The notes under the pieces were generated by a model. The model ran no database searches and had not been told where the DNA came from. It saw only the letters and a list, made by a program, of their open reading frames with translations. Both the position numbers and the translations under genes were made by a program. From Gammaproteobacteria bacterium (lineage in GTDB: Bacteria > Pseudomonadota > Gammaproteobacteria > Poriferisulfidales > GCA-002705445), in assembly GCA_018674175.1 (NCBI GenBank), contig JABHAT010000029.1:62001-126000 (forward strand): a stretch of DNA of 64,000 nucleotides, in the 5' to 3' direction. Shown piece by piece: positions 1 through 11,309 of the stretch (positions are counted from its first letter, which is position 1; each line of letters opens with the position of its first letter).

Positions 1-57
1 AAAATATAATAAATAATATAGCTAAATTAGCCTCAAAATCATATAAAGAGAACATCT

Positions 58-996
58 GTGTCAATAAACATTTTTTTATCAGACAAATTACCAGAAGAAA
101 GGAATAAGCTTTTAACAGCAATATCTTTTAATAAAAAGATAGATTACACAAACAATATATTGTCAGTAGGAATGTCTGCAATTAATGGAAAAAATCTATA
201 TGAAATTTGGGAGGTTAAAGATAAGGTTGACCGAAGTACTTATAATAATATTGATGTATCAAGAAATAAGTATTGTCTATTTGGCTCAATTATAATTGAT
301 AATAAAGGCTCTTACGAAGAAATTAGATTAGAAATACAGAAAAAATACCTAGATTTTTTTAAAATATCAAATGAAAATGGTATGCGTATTGTTAAAATTT
401 GGCATTATTTGCCAGAATTACTTAAAGCATACCCAGATAAAAAAACTAATTACTCTTTACTGTGTGAATCTAGAGAAGAAATATATAGAAATTTTTATAA
501 AAATTCAGATTATCCAGCTGCAACAGTCATTGGCATAGAGGGCAATAAAATTTTAATATATTTTTTAGCAGCTTCTTGTGAAACTTACGAAGTTATAGAG
601 AATGAAAGGCAAGTTAGTTCATATAACTACCCACAAAATATTTTTTCAGAAAAACCAATGTTTTCAAGAGCTGTAAGCTTCTCTTTTAAAGATAATATTC
701 AAAAGAAAATAATGATATCTGGAACTGCAAGTATAAAGGGATATGAATCAGTTCATGAATCAGACGTTGCTAAGCAACTTGACGAGGCATTAAAAAATTA
801 TAAAACCTTTGCTAAGCTAGAAAGTAATCCTTCAAATATATGTAGAGTCTATTTAACAAAATATCAAACAGAAAATCTTTCAATTGTAACAAAGAAATTA
901 GAAAATTTTTTTGGGACTAATCAATATATTTTATTACAAGGTGATATTTGCAGAAGTGAACTATTAATAGAAATAGAGGGTGTATCAAATGCCTAA
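58..996 (+). CDS. Chorismatase-like protein (FkbO/Hyg5/XanB2 family, RidA-like fold)
   Basis: GTG-start ORF; C-terminal signatures SGTASIKGYESVHESDVAKQLDEAL and LLQGDICRSELLIEIEGV resemble the chorismatase/pteridine-dependent dioxygenase-like family. Confidence 0.75.
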   Translation: MSINIFLSDKLPEERNKLLTAISFNKKIDYTNNILSVGMSAINGKNLYEIWEVKDKVDRSTYNNIDVSRNKYCLFGSIIIDNKGSYEEIRLEIQKKYLDFFKISNENGMRIVKIWHYLPELLKAYPDKKTNYSLLCESREEIYRNFYKNSDYPAATVIGIEGNKILIYFLAASCETYEVIENERQVSSYNYPQNIFSEKPMFSRAVSFSFKDNIQKKIMISGTASIKGYESVHESDVAKQLDEALKNYKTFAKLESNPSNICRVYLTKYQTENLSIVTKKLENFFGTNQYILLQGDICRSELLIEIEGVSNA

Positions 997-1231
997 TGTT
1001 ATATATAGAATTAAAACTGATATAGCGATGTTTGAAATTAAAACTGAACCGCTAGGTCTTTGGGATCTTTGGATAAATTCTATGCCAACGTTGACTTTTT
1101 CTTCTCCTCAAGAAGCTGCTAATGCTGTTATTAATAAGAAAACCGGATATTCTATTTGGGATAATCAAGAAAAAAAAATTAGTGATCATTTTAAAGAAAT
1201 TAAAAATTGGGAAAAAATCTCTGAAAATTAA
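989..1231 (+). CDS. Hypothetical protein
   Basis: ORF overlapping the end of the previous gene; likely start MPNVIYRI. Confidence 0.5.
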   Translation: MPNVIYRIKTDIAMFEIKTEPLGLWDLWINSMPTLTFSSPQEAANAVINKKTGYSIWDNQEKKISDHFKEIKNWEKISEN

Positions 1232-1250
1232 AAAACAGGTATAAGCGTTT

Positions 1251-1790
1251 ATGACTAAACTTATTGGGTTGAATAAACCATTTGGTATTATTTGCCAATT
1301 TAGTGGAGATAGTAATACGTTGTCAGATTATGTTGATGTACCAAACGTTTACCCAGTTGGTAGGCTCGATAAAGATTCCGAAGGATTAGTAATTCTTACA
1401 GATGATGGAAAGTTGCAAAATTTAATATCTAATCCAAAATATAGCAAAATGAAAACTTATATTGTTCAGGTTGAAGGAAAAATAAGTAAGGCAGCTATTA
1501 CATGTCTTCAAAAAGGTGTGCATCTTAAAGATGGAAATACCAAGCCTGCAATTGTGAAAATAATACCAAAACCAATTTGGATATGGGAAAGAACTCCCCC
1601 AATTAGGATGAGAAAAAATATCCCTACTTCTTGGATTGAAATTTCAATTAGTGAAGGAAAAAATCGCCAGGTAAGGAGAATGACGGCAAACGTTGGATTT
1701 CCTACTCTAAGACTAGTTAGAACAAAAATTGATCAATGGGACCTAAAAGGTATTAAGCCAGGATCTTATGTTACGCTTTCACAGGGATAA
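1251..1790 (+). CDS. rluE: 23S rRNA pseudouridine synthase E
   Basis: RsuA/RluE motifs: LNKPFGIICQF, VGRLDKDSEGLVILTDDG, EGKNRQVRRMTANVGFPTLRLVR. Confidence 0.9.
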   Translation: MTKLIGLNKPFGIICQFSGDSNTLSDYVDVPNVYPVGRLDKDSEGLVILTDDGKLQNLISNPKYSKMKTYIVQVEGKISKAAITCLQKGVHLKDGNTKPAIVKIIPKPIWIWERTPPIRMRKNIPTSWIEISISEGKNRQVRRMTANVGFPTLRLVRTKIDQWDLKGIKPGSYVTLSQG

Positions 1791-1845
1791 TATAAATTTT
1801 TTTTTAAGTATATAAATGTAATCATATTTGAATACATATTTTCTT

Positions 1846-2862
1846 CTATTTATTCTCCATTTCTAGATTATATTTTCCAGAAGCAGCTAGACTATTTAGA
1901 TAGGCTCTATTCCCAATAATCTTTTGAGCTTCAGAATTATTTTTATTGTCTCCTCTCCATTTTTTCATAGCTTCTAATTGAAGAGCTCTACCGTAAGAAA
2001 ATGTTATTTTCCAGGGGTTGGTATTAATTTTATTGATGCAACTTAAATTATTAGAAGCACTTTTATCTGACTGTCCGCCTGATAAAAAAGCTATACCTGG
2101 AACATCTTTTGGTACATTATTTTCTAAAGATTTTATTGTTAGTTCTGAGATTTCTTCTGCGCTGGATTGAGTTTTACAGTTTGATCCAGAGGTAACCATA
2201 TTTGGTTTTAATATAATTCCAGAAAAATTAACATTAAGTTTATCTAAGGCTTCAAATAAAATAGATTGTGTTATATTTGTGACTTCAAAGCATTTATTGA
2301 TATCATGAGATCCATCCATCAATACTTCTGGTTCAACTATTGGAACAATATCAACGGCTTGACAGATACTAGCGTATCTTGCCAAAGCATGTGCATTAGC
2401 AACCATACATGCGCTAGAAGGAATATCTTCACCTATGGTAATTACTGCACGCCATTTAGCAAATTTTGCACCTAAATTGCTATATTCATCCATTCTTTGT
2501 GGCAAATTATCCAGACCTTCAGTTATTTTTTCATTCTTATGGCATGAAAATGGTTTTGCTCCTGTATCAACTTTAATTCCTGGAATTATTCCGATTTCAT
2601 TTAAGTATTTTGGGAAAGATTTTCCTTCTGTAGTTTTTTGTCTAATTGTTTCATCAAATAATATAGCACCAGATATGTAATTTGATAGCGAATTAGTCTT
2701 TAACAACATATCTCTATAAGATCTTCTATTTTCTTCATTAACCTCAATACCAAGAGAATCAAATCTTTTCTGTATTGTTCCATGGCTTTCATCTAGAGCT
2801 AATATTCCTTTAGAACTTGCTACCATCTGGATTGCAGTTTGATTTAGTATTTTTATATCCAT
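1846..2862 (-). CDS. Fructose-bisphosphate aldolase, class I
   Basis: ASSKGILALDESHGTIQKRFDSLGI and PIVEPEVLMDGSHDI, GIAFLSGGQS motifs of class I FBA. Confidence 0.92.
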   Translation of the reverse strand: MDIKILNQTAIQMVASSKGILALDESHGTIQKRFDSLGIEVNEENRRSYRDMLLKTNSLSNYISGAILFDETIRQKTTEGKSFPKYLNEIGIIPGIKVDTGAKPFSCHKNEKITEGLDNLPQRMDEYSNLGAKFAKWRAVITIGEDIPSSACMVANAHALARYASICQAVDIVPIVEPEVLMDGSHDINKCFEVTNITQSILFEALDKLNVNFSGIILKPNMVTSGSNCKTQSSAEEISELTIKSLENNVPKDVPGIAFLSGGQSDKSASNNLSCINKINTNPWKITFSYGRALQLEAMKKWRGDNKNNSEAQKIIGNRAYLNSLAASGKYNLEMENK

Positions 2863-2880
2863 CTTATCCTCCTTATATTA

Positions 2881-4344
2881 TTAGTTCTCTGCTAAATGAC
2901 CAACTTTTACAACTTTAATAGCATTAGTTCCACCTTCTTTTCCAGCAAGATCTCCTTTTGTTATTATTACCAAATCATTTTCTTTAGCAACATTAAGGTT
3001 AGTTAAAACATTCACTGCGTCTTTGTTAACTGTCGCATGATTTGTATCTATAGTTTTTATTCTAGCTGGGTACACACCTCTATATAGAGTAATTTTTCTT
3101 AAAGTTCCTGTATGAGTTGTTAAGGCAAATATTGGCACACTATGATTGATTCTAGACATCCATAATGCTGTAGATCCAGATTCAGTTATTGCGGCAATCG
3201 CAACTGCATTTAAATTGTCAGCGGTAAGCATGCACGCCATAGCAATCGCTCTATCAACTTTTTTATTACTTAATGTAGAGTAATTTGTTTCTTTGCTAGT
3301 AATTGGACTTTGCCCCTCAGAACCTTCGCAAATTCTACTCATAGCCTCTACTGCCTCCACTGGATGATCTCCCATTGCAGTCTCACTAGAGAGCATCACA
3401 GCATCAGTTCCATCTATTACTGCATTTGCAACATCAAAAACTTCTGCTCTTGTTGGTATTGAGTTTGTAATCATAGACTCCATCATTTGTGTTGCAGTAA
3501 TAACAACCGTATCTTTTTCCCTAGCTTTCTTTATAAGATTTTTCTGAACGGAAGGTAATTGTGCATCTCCAATCTCTACTCCAAGATCTCCTCTTGCAAT
3601 CATAATCGCATCTGAGGCCTCGATAATCTCGTCAATATTTTCTAAGGCTTCAGCCCTTTCAATCTTTGCAATTATACCGCCATGATTCCCAGCTTCTTTA
3701 AGTAATTTTCTAGCAAGCTCTACGTCTTTGGCTTCTCTTGCAAATGATACTGCTAAGTAATCAACACCTATTTCTGCAGCAACTTTTATGTCATTTAAAT
3801 CTTTGTCACTTATTGCAGAAGCAGAAAGACCTCCACCTTTCCTATTTAAACCTTTAGAGTCATATAAAAGTCCACCATGAATAACTTTTGAAATAATTTT
3901 TGAATTAGATATTTTTTCTACTTTTAATTCTATCCTTCCATCATCTAATAGAAGAATATCGTCAACATTTAATTGCTTTGCAAGATTATCGTATGTTGTG
4001 CCAACTATATCTTTTGTGCCTTTATCAAAAGGATGTTTGTCATCTATAGTGAATATATCACCATTTTTTAAATCAATTTTTGAGTCTATGAATCTAGTAA
4101 TTCTTATTTTTGGACCTTGTAAGTCTCCGACAATACCGACATGGTAATGTTTCTCTGCTGCAATTTTTCTTACTAGTTTAGCTCTTTCAATATGTGATTT
4201 TTTATCACCATGTGAAAAATTTAATCTTACTAAATCTACCCCAGCGTTAATTAAACCCTCAATTGATTCTCTTGAAGATGTTGAGGGGCCTAATGTGGCA
4301 ATAATTTTTGTTTGTCTATATATTTGATCGTTAATTGCTGTCAT
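2881..4344 (-). CDS. pyk: Pyruvate kinase
   Basis: TKIIATLGPSTSS, MIARGDLGVE, ITATQMMESMI motifs. Confidence 0.97.
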   Translation of the reverse strand: MTAINDQIYRQTKIIATLGPSTSSRESIEGLINAGVDLVRLNFSHGDKKSHIERAKLVRKIAAEKHYHVGIVGDLQGPKIRITRFIDSKIDLKNGDIFTIDDKHPFDKGTKDIVGTTYDNLAKQLNVDDILLLDDGRIELKVEKISNSKIISKVIHGGLLYDSKGLNRKGGGLSASAISDKDLNDIKVAAEIGVDYLAVSFAREAKDVELARKLLKEAGNHGGIIAKIERAEALENIDEIIEASDAIMIARGDLGVEIGDAQLPSVQKNLIKKAREKDTVVITATQMMESMITNSIPTRAEVFDVANAVIDGTDAVMLSSETAMGDHPVEAVEAMSRICEGSEGQSPITSKETNYSTLSNKKVDRAIAMACMLTADNLNAVAIAAITESGSTALWMSRINHSVPIFALTTHTGTLRKITLYRGVYPARIKTIDTNHATVNKDAVNVLTNLNVAKENDLVIITKGDLAGKEGGTNAIKVVKVGHLAEN

Positions 4345-5504
4345 AATTTTTTAATAATTTTTATTCCTGGTAATTCGTTTCCTTCTAGAAATTCTAAAAA
4401 GGCCCCACCCCCAGTTGATATATAGTCTAGGTCTTCAATATTTATAAACTTCTCAATAGCTGAAATTGTATCTCCACCCCCAGCAATTGTTAAAGCTTTA
4501 GCATCTTTTATGGAGCAAGCTATATCTTTTGTTCCATTTTCAAACAATGCGTCTTCAAACACTCCAACTGGACCATTCCATAGTATTGTACCAGCTTCTT
4601 TGATAAATTTTTTATATATCGTAGAAGTTTTTGGCCCAATATCTTTTATCATTTCCTCATCAGTTATTTCATTAGTATTTTTAATAAATGAGTTGTTAGA
4701 ACTTTCGCACACAACATCTTTAGGCAAAGGTATGGAAACATTTTTTTCCTTAGCTATATTAATAATTTTTTTAGCGTCTATTACCATATCAGCTTCAACC
4801 AATGATTTTCCTATAGAGTAACCAGAACTTAATAAAAATGTATTTGCAATACCACCACCTATAATTATTGCATCAACTTTAGTAATTAATTTTTTTAAAA
4901 TATTTAACTTGGTAGATATTTTAGAGCCACCAATTATTGCTAGAACAGGTTTTTTTGGATCTTTAAAAATTTTTTCAATGTTTAGTATTTCATTCATTAA
5001 AAGAAGACCGCCACAAGTTATAGGAGCATATTTTGATATAGTAAATGTGGAAGAATGTTTTCTATGAGAAGAGCCAAACGCATCCATTACAAATACATCG
5101 CAGTTTTTCGCTATTTTTTCTGCTAGCTTACTATCGCCAGATTTTTCCCCGTTAAGGAATCTAGTATTTTCGTAAAGAGTTATATTATTTTTATATTCTG
5201 GAGATTTTACATCCAAAGGTTTATCTTCAAAAAAAACTTCCATTTTTAGAATTTCTGACAATCTTCTGGCAACTAAACGTAAACTAAATTTTTCGTTAAA
5301 TTCACCTTCTTTTGGTCTACCGAAATGTGAAATTATTGCTAACTTAGCTCCTTTTGATAAAGCATATTTTATAGTAGGTATTGCAGCTCTAATTCTAGCA
5401 TCATTTATTATCTTTCCATTTTCTAAAGGTACATTTAGATCCTCTCGGATCAATATATTTTTACCCGCAATATCAATATTAACTAATTCATTATAATCGG
5501 ACAT
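4341..5504 (-). CDS. pgk: Phosphoglycerate kinase
   Basis: REDLNVPLENGKI, AIIGGSKISTKL, GGGDTISAIEKF motifs. Confidence 0.97.
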   Translation of the reverse strand: MSDYNELVNIDIAGKNILIREDLNVPLENGKIINDARIRAAIPTIKYALSKGAKLAIISHFGRPKEGEFNEKFSLRLVARRLSEILKMEVFFEDKPLDVKSPEYKNNITLYENTRFLNGEKSGDSKLAEKIAKNCDVFVMDAFGSSHRKHSSTFTISKYAPITCGGLLLMNEILNIEKIFKDPKKPVLAIIGGSKISTKLNILKKLITKVDAIIIGGGIANTFLLSSGYSIGKSLVEADMVIDAKKIINIAKEKNVSIPLPKDVVCESSNNSFIKNTNEITDEEMIKDIGPKTSTIYKKFIKEAGTILWNGPVGVFEDALFENGTKDIACSIKDAKALTIAGGGDTISAIEKFINIEDLDYISTGGGAFLEFLEGNELPGIKIIKKL

Positions 5505-6520
5505 TACTTTGCGTTCATCAAAGCTAAAGTTACATCAAGCATTCTATTAGAAAAACCCCATTCATTATCATACCAAACATATACTTTTACTAATCTATCA
5601 TCCATAACTTTTGTTAAATTAGAATCATAAATAGATGATGCTGGGTTATGGTTAAAATCAGTAGAAACTAGGGGTATGTCATTAAAAGCAACTATATTTT
5701 TCATTTCATTCTTAGATGCGTATAAAAGAATTTGATTTATTTCATCTATAGATGTATTTTTTTTTGTCCTAATAACGAGATCTACAACAGAGACATTTAC
5801 AGTTGGAATGCGAACAGCAAGACCATCAAGCTTTCCTTCTAACTCTGGAATCACTAATCCAACATTTTTAGCGGCACCAGTTTTTGTTGGTATCATCGAT
5901 AAAGTTGCAGCCCTCGCTCTTCTTATATCCGTGTGATTAGCGTCAGTAAGTCTTTGATCATTAGTAAAAGAATGGATGGTAGTAATTAACCCATGTTCCA
6001 CACCAATAACATCATTAAGAACTTTTATTACTGGAGCAATACAATTTGTCGTACACGATGCGTTTGATATTATCGTATGTTCTTTAGATAAAATTCCTTC
6101 ATTAACACCGCAAACTATTGTGGCGTCTACATTCTTCCCTGGGGCAGAAATTATTACTTTTTTTGCACCATTTTTTATATGAATTTCAGTATCTTCTTTC
6201 GAATTAAATTTTCCTGTGCATTCATAAACTACATCTACTCCATATTTACCCCAATTTATTTTGCTTGGGTCTCTTTCTGAGGTAATATTAATTTTATCAC
6301 TATCAACATACATAAAGTTACTATCCGCCGTAACTTCTTTATTAAATTTTCCGTGAGCAGAATCATATTTAGTTAAGTGGGCGCTTACGGAATTATCACC
6401 AACATCATTAATTGCAACTATTTTCAGTTTTTTATGATCATTCAATTCTGACTCGTAAAGAGCTCTAAGAATATTTCTACCGATCCTTCCGTAGCCATTT
6501 ATTCCAATATTAATCGTCAT
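5504..6520 (-). CDS. gap: Glyceraldehyde-3-phosphate dehydrogenase, type I
   Basis: [15 protein letters not shown] and [14 protein letters not shown] active site. Confidence 0.98.
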   Translation of the reverse strand: MTINIGINGYGRIGRNILRALYESELNDHKKLKIVAINDVGDNSVSAHLTKYDSAHGKFNKEVTADSNFMYVDSDKINITSERDPSKINWGKYGVDVVYECTGKFNSKEDTEIHIKNGAKKVIISAPGKNVDATIVCGVNEGILSKEHTIISNASCTTNCIAPVIKVLNDVIGVEHGLITTIHSFTNDQRLTDANHTDIRRARAATLSMIPTKTGAAKNVGLVIPELEGKLDGLAVRIPTVNVSVVDLVIRTKKNTSIDEINQILLYASKNEMKNIVAFNDIPLVSTDFNHNPASSIYDSNLTKVMDDRLVKVYVWYDNEWGFSNRMLDVTLALMNAK

Positions 6521-6536
6521 TTTTTATTTCCTATAT

Positions 6537-8552
6537 TTATTTTTTTTTAAGCATTACTTCTGCGTGTTCTACAATATTTTGGGAAGTAAAACCAAAATAC
6601 TTTAGTAGCTCGCCACCCGGGGCAGATTCTCCAAAAGAGTTTATTCCAATTGCTTTTCCTTTTAATCCGATATATTTATACCAGTGTGAAGTGGATCCAG
6701 CTTCTATAGAAATTCGATTTACTATACTTGATGGTAAAATTTCTTCTTTGTATTCTTGCTCTTGGCTGTCAAAAATATCTGTTGATAGCATAGAAATAAC
6801 TCTAACATTGATACCTTTATGTTCTAATTCAATCGCAGCATTCATTGTAATACCAACCTCACTACCAGTTGCAATTAAAATTAAGTCTAAATTTTTAGAA
6901 TCTTTTAAAATGTATGCGCCTCTGTTTATTAAAGCTATCTGCTCACTAGTTCTATTTTGGAATTCACAATTTTGTCTTGATAAGATTAAGCAAGTTGGAC
7001 CAGCATCATTTTCAATTGCATATTTCCAAGCAATTGCTGTTTCTAAAGTATCGCATGGCCTAATTACTGTATTATTTGGTATATCTCTTAAACTATTTAT
7101 TTGTTCTATAGCTTGATGTGTCGGACCATCTTCGCCAAGACCAATAGAATCATGAGTAAAAACATAAATATTTTTTAAGCCCATTATTGCGCTCATGCGT
7201 ATTGCATTTTTTGAGTAATCGCAAAAAGTTAAAAAAGTTCCACCGTAAGGTATGAAGCCGTTATGAGAACTTATTCCGTTCATTATTGCAGACATACCAA
7301 ATTCTCTTACACCGTAATTTATATAGTTACCATTATTGAATTCTTTAATTTCTTTAGAGCCTGACCACATTGTTAAGTTTGAGGCGGCAAGATCAGCAGA
7401 ACCACCCATCATTTCAGGGATAACTTGCGCGTATGCTTCAATTGAGTTTTGAGATGCTTTTCTTGTAGCTATAGTCTCTTTTTTTTCATTACACGCCTTT
7501 ATAAAATTTTGTGAACTTTCGATCCATTTTTCAGGAAGCTCTGATGAGATCCTCCTTTCTAATTCTTTCCCTTCGTGAGGATATTGAGTTTTATAATTTT
7601 TAAAATTTTCGTTCCATTCACTTTCTAATAAAGACCCTTTTTCAATATGATTCCAAGCATCATATATTTCATTAGGAACATCGAAAGAATCATAATCCCA
7701 ACCAAGACTTTTCTTAGTTAGGTTTGTTTCCTTATCACCAAAAGGTGCGCCATGAGAACTTTCACTACCTTCTTTATTTGGAGACCCAAAACCTATCTTT
7801 GTTTTACAGCATATTAAGGTAGGTTTATCTTGTGATTTTAAAGCCCTTTCAATTGAATTTATTAAATCATTACTTGAGTGACCATCAACATCTGCAATTA
7901 CGTTCCAATTATATGCTTTAAACCTTTTTACAGTATCATCAGTAAACCACCCATCAACTTTACCATCAATTGAGATACCATTATCGTCATAAAAAACTAT
8001 TAGCTTGTTTAATTTTAAAGTGCCGGCCAATGAACATACTTCATGAGAAACTCCTTCCATTAAGCAGCCATCTCCTGTGAAAACATATGTATTATGATCG
8101 ATAATCTTAAAATTTTTCTTATTGTATGTTGCAGCCAAGGTCTTTTCTGCGATAGCCATTCCTACTGCATTTGCTAAGCCTTGACCAAGAGGTCCAGTTG
8201 TTGTTTCTACACCATCCGTAATATGTGCTTCTGGATGACCTGGAGTTTTAGAATGTAATTGCCTAAAATTTTTAATTTCATCAAGACTCAGATCATACCC
8301 TGTGAGGTGGAGCAGACTGTAAAGTAGCATTGAACCGTGGCCATTAGATAAAATAAATCTATCTCTGTTAACCCAGTCTGGGTTATTTGGGCTATATTTT
8401 AGATAGTCATTCCAAAGAACTTGAGCAATATCTGACATACCGAGAGGCATTCCTGGGTGCCCAGAATTTGCTTTATCAATAGCGTCTATGGACAAAGCTC
8501 TAATAGCATTTGCCATATCTTTTCTTAGCTTATTGTTTATGTTTGCTGCCAA
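6537..8552 (-). CDS. tkt: Transketolase
   Basis: Full-length; [53 protein letters not shown]. Confidence 0.97.
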   Translation of the reverse strand: MAANINNKLRKDMANAIRALSIDAIDKANSGHPGMPLGMSDIAQVLWNDYLKYSPNNPDWVNRDRFILSNGHGSMLLYSLLHLTGYDLSLDEIKNFRQLHSKTPGHPEAHITDGVETTTGPLGQGLANAVGMAIAEKTLAATYNKKNFKIIDHNTYVFTGDGCLMEGVSHEVCSLAGTLKLNKLIVFYDDNGISIDGKVDGWFTDDTVKRFKAYNWNVIADVDGHSSNDLINSIERALKSQDKPTLICCKTKIGFGSPNKEGSESSHGAPFGDKETNLTKKSLGWDYDSFDVPNEIYDAWNHIEKGSLLESEWNENFKNYKTQYPHEGKELERRISSELPEKWIESSQNFIKACNEKKETIATRKASQNSIEAYAQVIPEMMGGSADLAASNLTMWSGSKEIKEFNNGNYINYGVREFGMSAIMNGISSHNGFIPYGGTFLTFCDYSKNAIRMSAIMGLKNIYVFTHDSIGLGEDGPTHQAIEQINSLRDIPNNTVIRPCDTLETAIAWKYAIENDAGPTCLILSRQNCEFQNRTSEQIALINRGAYILKDSKNLDLILIATGSEVGITMNAAIELEHKGINVRVISMLSTDIFDSQEQEYKEEILPSSIVNRISIEAGSTSHWYKYIGLKGKAIGINSFGESAPGGELLKYFGFTSQNIVEHAEVMLKKK

Positions 8553-9141
8553 TCTTAGTTTCTTTGTTATTTAAAAGGTTCTCTATATTTTTTTTGTGCT
8601 TGTATATTACTACAATAGCTAAAAATAAATATATAGATGTTATTGCTAAATTTTCGTAACTTAACCATGTATATATTGGTAAAAAAGTAAATGAGACTAT
8701 AGCAGATAAAGCAGAGTACCTAAATAGGAATGCTGTTATTAACCAAGTTAATAAGCAAATTATGCCCAATATTGGATCGAATGCCAATATTGAACCAAGC
8801 GCTGTAGCAACACCTTTACCACCCTTAAAATTATAAAATACGGGGAATATGTGACCAATTACTGTTACAAAACCAATAATTTGCACATATAACTTAGCAT
8901 CAATAAAATAGTAAGCTAGAAAAACTGGTAAAAAACCTTTCAAAATATCAAAAGTAAGTATAGTGAGAGCAAGGAATTTATTGCCAGAGCGTAAAATGTT
9001 TGTAGCCCCTGGATTTTTTGAGCCATAATCTCTGGGGTCAGGAAGTTTATATATTTTTGAAAGTATTATAGAACTATTGATAGATCCAAAAATATAACTT
9101 AAAGGAATGATAATGATAAAAGATATGAAAAAAGTACCCAA
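8530..9141 (-). CDS. plsY: Glycerol-3-phosphate acyltransferase PlsY
   Basis: [50 protein letters not shown]; overlaps the tkt start by 23 nt. Confidence 0.95.
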   Translation of the reverse strand: MGTFFISFIIIIPLSYIFGSINSSIILSKIYKLPDPRDYGSKNPGATNILRSGNKFLALTILTFDILKGFLPVFLAYYFIDAKLYVQIIGFVTVIGHIFPVFYNFKGGKGVATALGSILAFDPILGIICLLTWLITAFLFRYSALSAIVSFTFLPIYTWLSYENLAITSIYLFLAIVVIYKHKKNIENLLNNKETKIGSKHKQ

Positions 9142-9180
9142 TTTTTTATCCCCTAAATTTTATAATAGTTATAATTAAAT

Positions 9181-9933
9181 ATGATTAATTATAAAGATAA
9201 AACTAAAGAAAAGTATAAAAAAATATTATTCATTCATGGCTGGGGTTTTAGCGATAAAATATGGATTAATTTTGCTTCTCAACTATTTAAGCCTGAAAGC
9301 TGTATTTTTTTAAATATGTATAGCTATTTGGAAAGTTGCGAAGGAGATCTCAAGGTAGCAGCAAAAAAAGTTTTAGATGATTATAATGATGTAGATTTAA
9401 TTTTTTCTTGGTCCTTAGGGTGTTATTTAGCTAAAGAAATTGAAGTTTTAGTAAATTTAAATACTATAAAAATGATATATATTTCATATTCGCCTAGATT
9501 TATGAAATCAAAGAAATGGAATTTTGGCTTTGAGGAAAACCAAATTTTAAAATTAAAAAAAGATCTTCAGAGTAATAAAGAAAAAGCTATAAAAAATTTT
9601 TATTTATTAATACTTGGAAATTTTAGAAATAAAAAATTTTTTTATAAGGAAATACTTTTACATATTAATTCAGTAATGAAAGTTAATTTACAAACATTAA
9701 ATATAGGTTTGGATATTATCAAAAATTCTAGTTATGATAAATCTTGTAAAGATAAAAAAGCTAAAAACCTTTACATATATGGAGATAAAGACAGCATTGT
9801 TTCTTCTGACATCAAAAAATTCATGAGAATTTTAGAGCCAGTTTCCGTTATAAAGGTGCTACCAGATTCATCGCACATACCTTTTATAACTAACCGTGAA
9901 GATTTCCTCGAAGCTATTAGAGAATTTATATGA
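9181..9933 (+). CDS. bioH: BioH-like pimeloyl-ACP methyl ester carboxylesterase (alpha/beta hydrolase)
   Basis: LFIHGWGFSDKIW, FSWSLGCYLAKE nucleophile elbow, GDKDSIV and SSHIPF; 4-nt overlap with bioC. Confidence 0.75.
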   Translation: MINYKDKTKEKYKKILFIHGWGFSDKIWINFASQLFKPESCIFLNMYSYLESCEGDLKVAAKKVLDDYNDVDLIFSWSLGCYLAKEIEVLVNLNTIKMIYISYSPRFMKSKKWNFGFEENQILKLKKDLQSNKEKAIKNFYLLILGNFRNKKFFYKEILLHINSVMKVNLQTLNIGLDIIKNSSYDKSCKDKKAKNLYIYGDKDSIVSSDIKKFMRILEPVSVIKVLPDSSHIPFITNREDFLEAIREFI

Positions 9934-10724
9934 GTGAAAAAATAAAAAAAAATGTCGCTAAAAATTATATTGATTCAGCTGTTGTGCAGAAAGAAATTAT
10001 TAATAGATTAATGCAAAGATTATCTTTTTTTAATTTATCGCCAAGAAAAGTTATTGATATTGGTTCAGGTGTTGGGCTTAGTACCAAAAAATTAATGGAT
10101 CTATATTCTAAATCTGAGTTTCATATGCTGGATAATTCATTAAAATCATTAGAAGAAAATATTATAAATGAAAATAATTTATTTACAGTTTGCGCAGATT
10201 TCACAAAAGTTCCATACGAAAGCAATACTTTTGATTTTGTATTTTCCTCGTCAGCACTTCACTGGGAGCTAGATATACATTCTTCCTTTAAAGAAATATT
10301 TCGAATCTTGAAACCCGGAGGATTACTTTTATTTTCAACATATGGCCCAGATACATTAATTGAACTGAGGTCAGCATGGGCACAAGTTGATAATAAAAAG
10401 CATGTTAATGAATTTTATGATATGCACGATATTGGCGATCTTATGTTGAATTTAAATTTTATAGATTCTGTAGTTGATGCTGAAAAAATTATTATTCAAT
10501 ATGAAAATATTCTTCAACTACAAAAAGATCTGAAAAATATCGGATCAAAAGTCTTGCCGGGAGATGATAGATCAAAAAGCTTGTCAGGTGTTAGTGCAAT
10601 GAAGACCATGTATGCAGAATATGGCAATTTTAGATCAAAATCTGGAGATTTACCTGCTACCTACGAAGTAATTTATGGGTCAGCATGGAAAAAAATGGAT
10701 AATATAATTCAGTATAGAAAATAA
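9930..10724 (+). CDS. bioC: Malonyl-ACP O-methyltransferase
   Basis: VIDIGSGVGLSTKKL, SSSALHWELDIHSSFKEIFRILKPGGLLLFSTYGPDTLIELR is BioC-like. Confidence 0.9.
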   Translation: MSEKIKKNVAKNYIDSAVVQKEIINRLMQRLSFFNLSPRKVIDIGSGVGLSTKKLMDLYSKSEFHMLDNSLKSLEENIINENNLFTVCADFTKVPYESNTFDFVFSSSALHWELDIHSSFKEIFRILKPGGLLLFSTYGPDTLIELRSAWAQVDNKKHVNEFYDMHDIGDLMLNLNFIDSVVDAEKIIIQYENILQLQKDLKNIGSKVLPGDDRSKSLSGVSAMKTMYAEYGNFRSKSGDLPATYEVIYGSAWKKMDNIIQYRK

Positions 10725-10819
10725 GTAGGTAAATTCACAAATTTTTTAGTTTGTACACTATATTATTAAAGCCTAATTTAGTATACTGTTGCCATCAAAT
10801 TTACATGGTTATTTGCAGT

Positions 10820-11287
10820 ATGATTCAGTATAAAGAAGGCGAATTTAAGGAATTTATAATTAAGCCCAATAATTCACTATCTTGGAAAGGTAATAAGATA
10901 TTTTTCTTTATACTTTTTTTTGTATCTTTTGTAATTGCATTTTCATTTGCAATGGCTGGAATGTGGTTAATATTGCCATTTGCAGGGCTAGAAATGATTT
11001 TGTTAGGATCTGCTCTTACATTTTGTTATATAAAAAATTCTCAATGTGAAATAGTTAAAATTGATGAAAAGAACGTATCAGTTTCATTAATAAAATCGAG
11101 GAACAAAAAAGTTTTCGGTTGTCGTAAATATTGGGCGAAGTTTATTCTAAATAAGCCTCGTCTAAAAGGGTATCCGCACAAATTAGTCTTAAGGTCTGCG
11201 GGTAGAGAAATGGAGATCGGCGCTTTGTTAACTGATGAAGAGAGAATAAAGCTAGCCGGAATGTTGAAAAAAAACGTAGAGCAATAA
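10820..11287 (+). CDS. DUF2244-like membrane protein
   Basis: Two TM helices near the N-terminus followed by a short beta-rich domain, directly upstream of coxB; ATG at 10820 preferred. Confidence 0.65.
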   Translation: MIQYKEGEFKEFIIKPNNSLSWKGNKIFFFILFFVSFVIAFSFAMAGMWLILPFAGLEMILLGSALTFCYIKNSQCEIVKIDEKNVSVSLIKSRNKKVFGCRKYWAKFILNKPRLKGYPHKLVLRSAGREMEIGALLTDEERIKLAGMLKKNVEQ

Positions 11288-11309
11288 ATATGCAAGGAGT
11301 ATGCAAATA

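Noticed and set aside
2266-2680. Plus-strand ORFs opposite the aldolase gene
   Set aside because: Antisense to a strongly supported CDS, no recognisable domains or RBS; the same applies to other track ORFs lying opposite known genes (for example 4510-4821, 6691-7116, 26026-26310, 39413-39901, 57017-57501).
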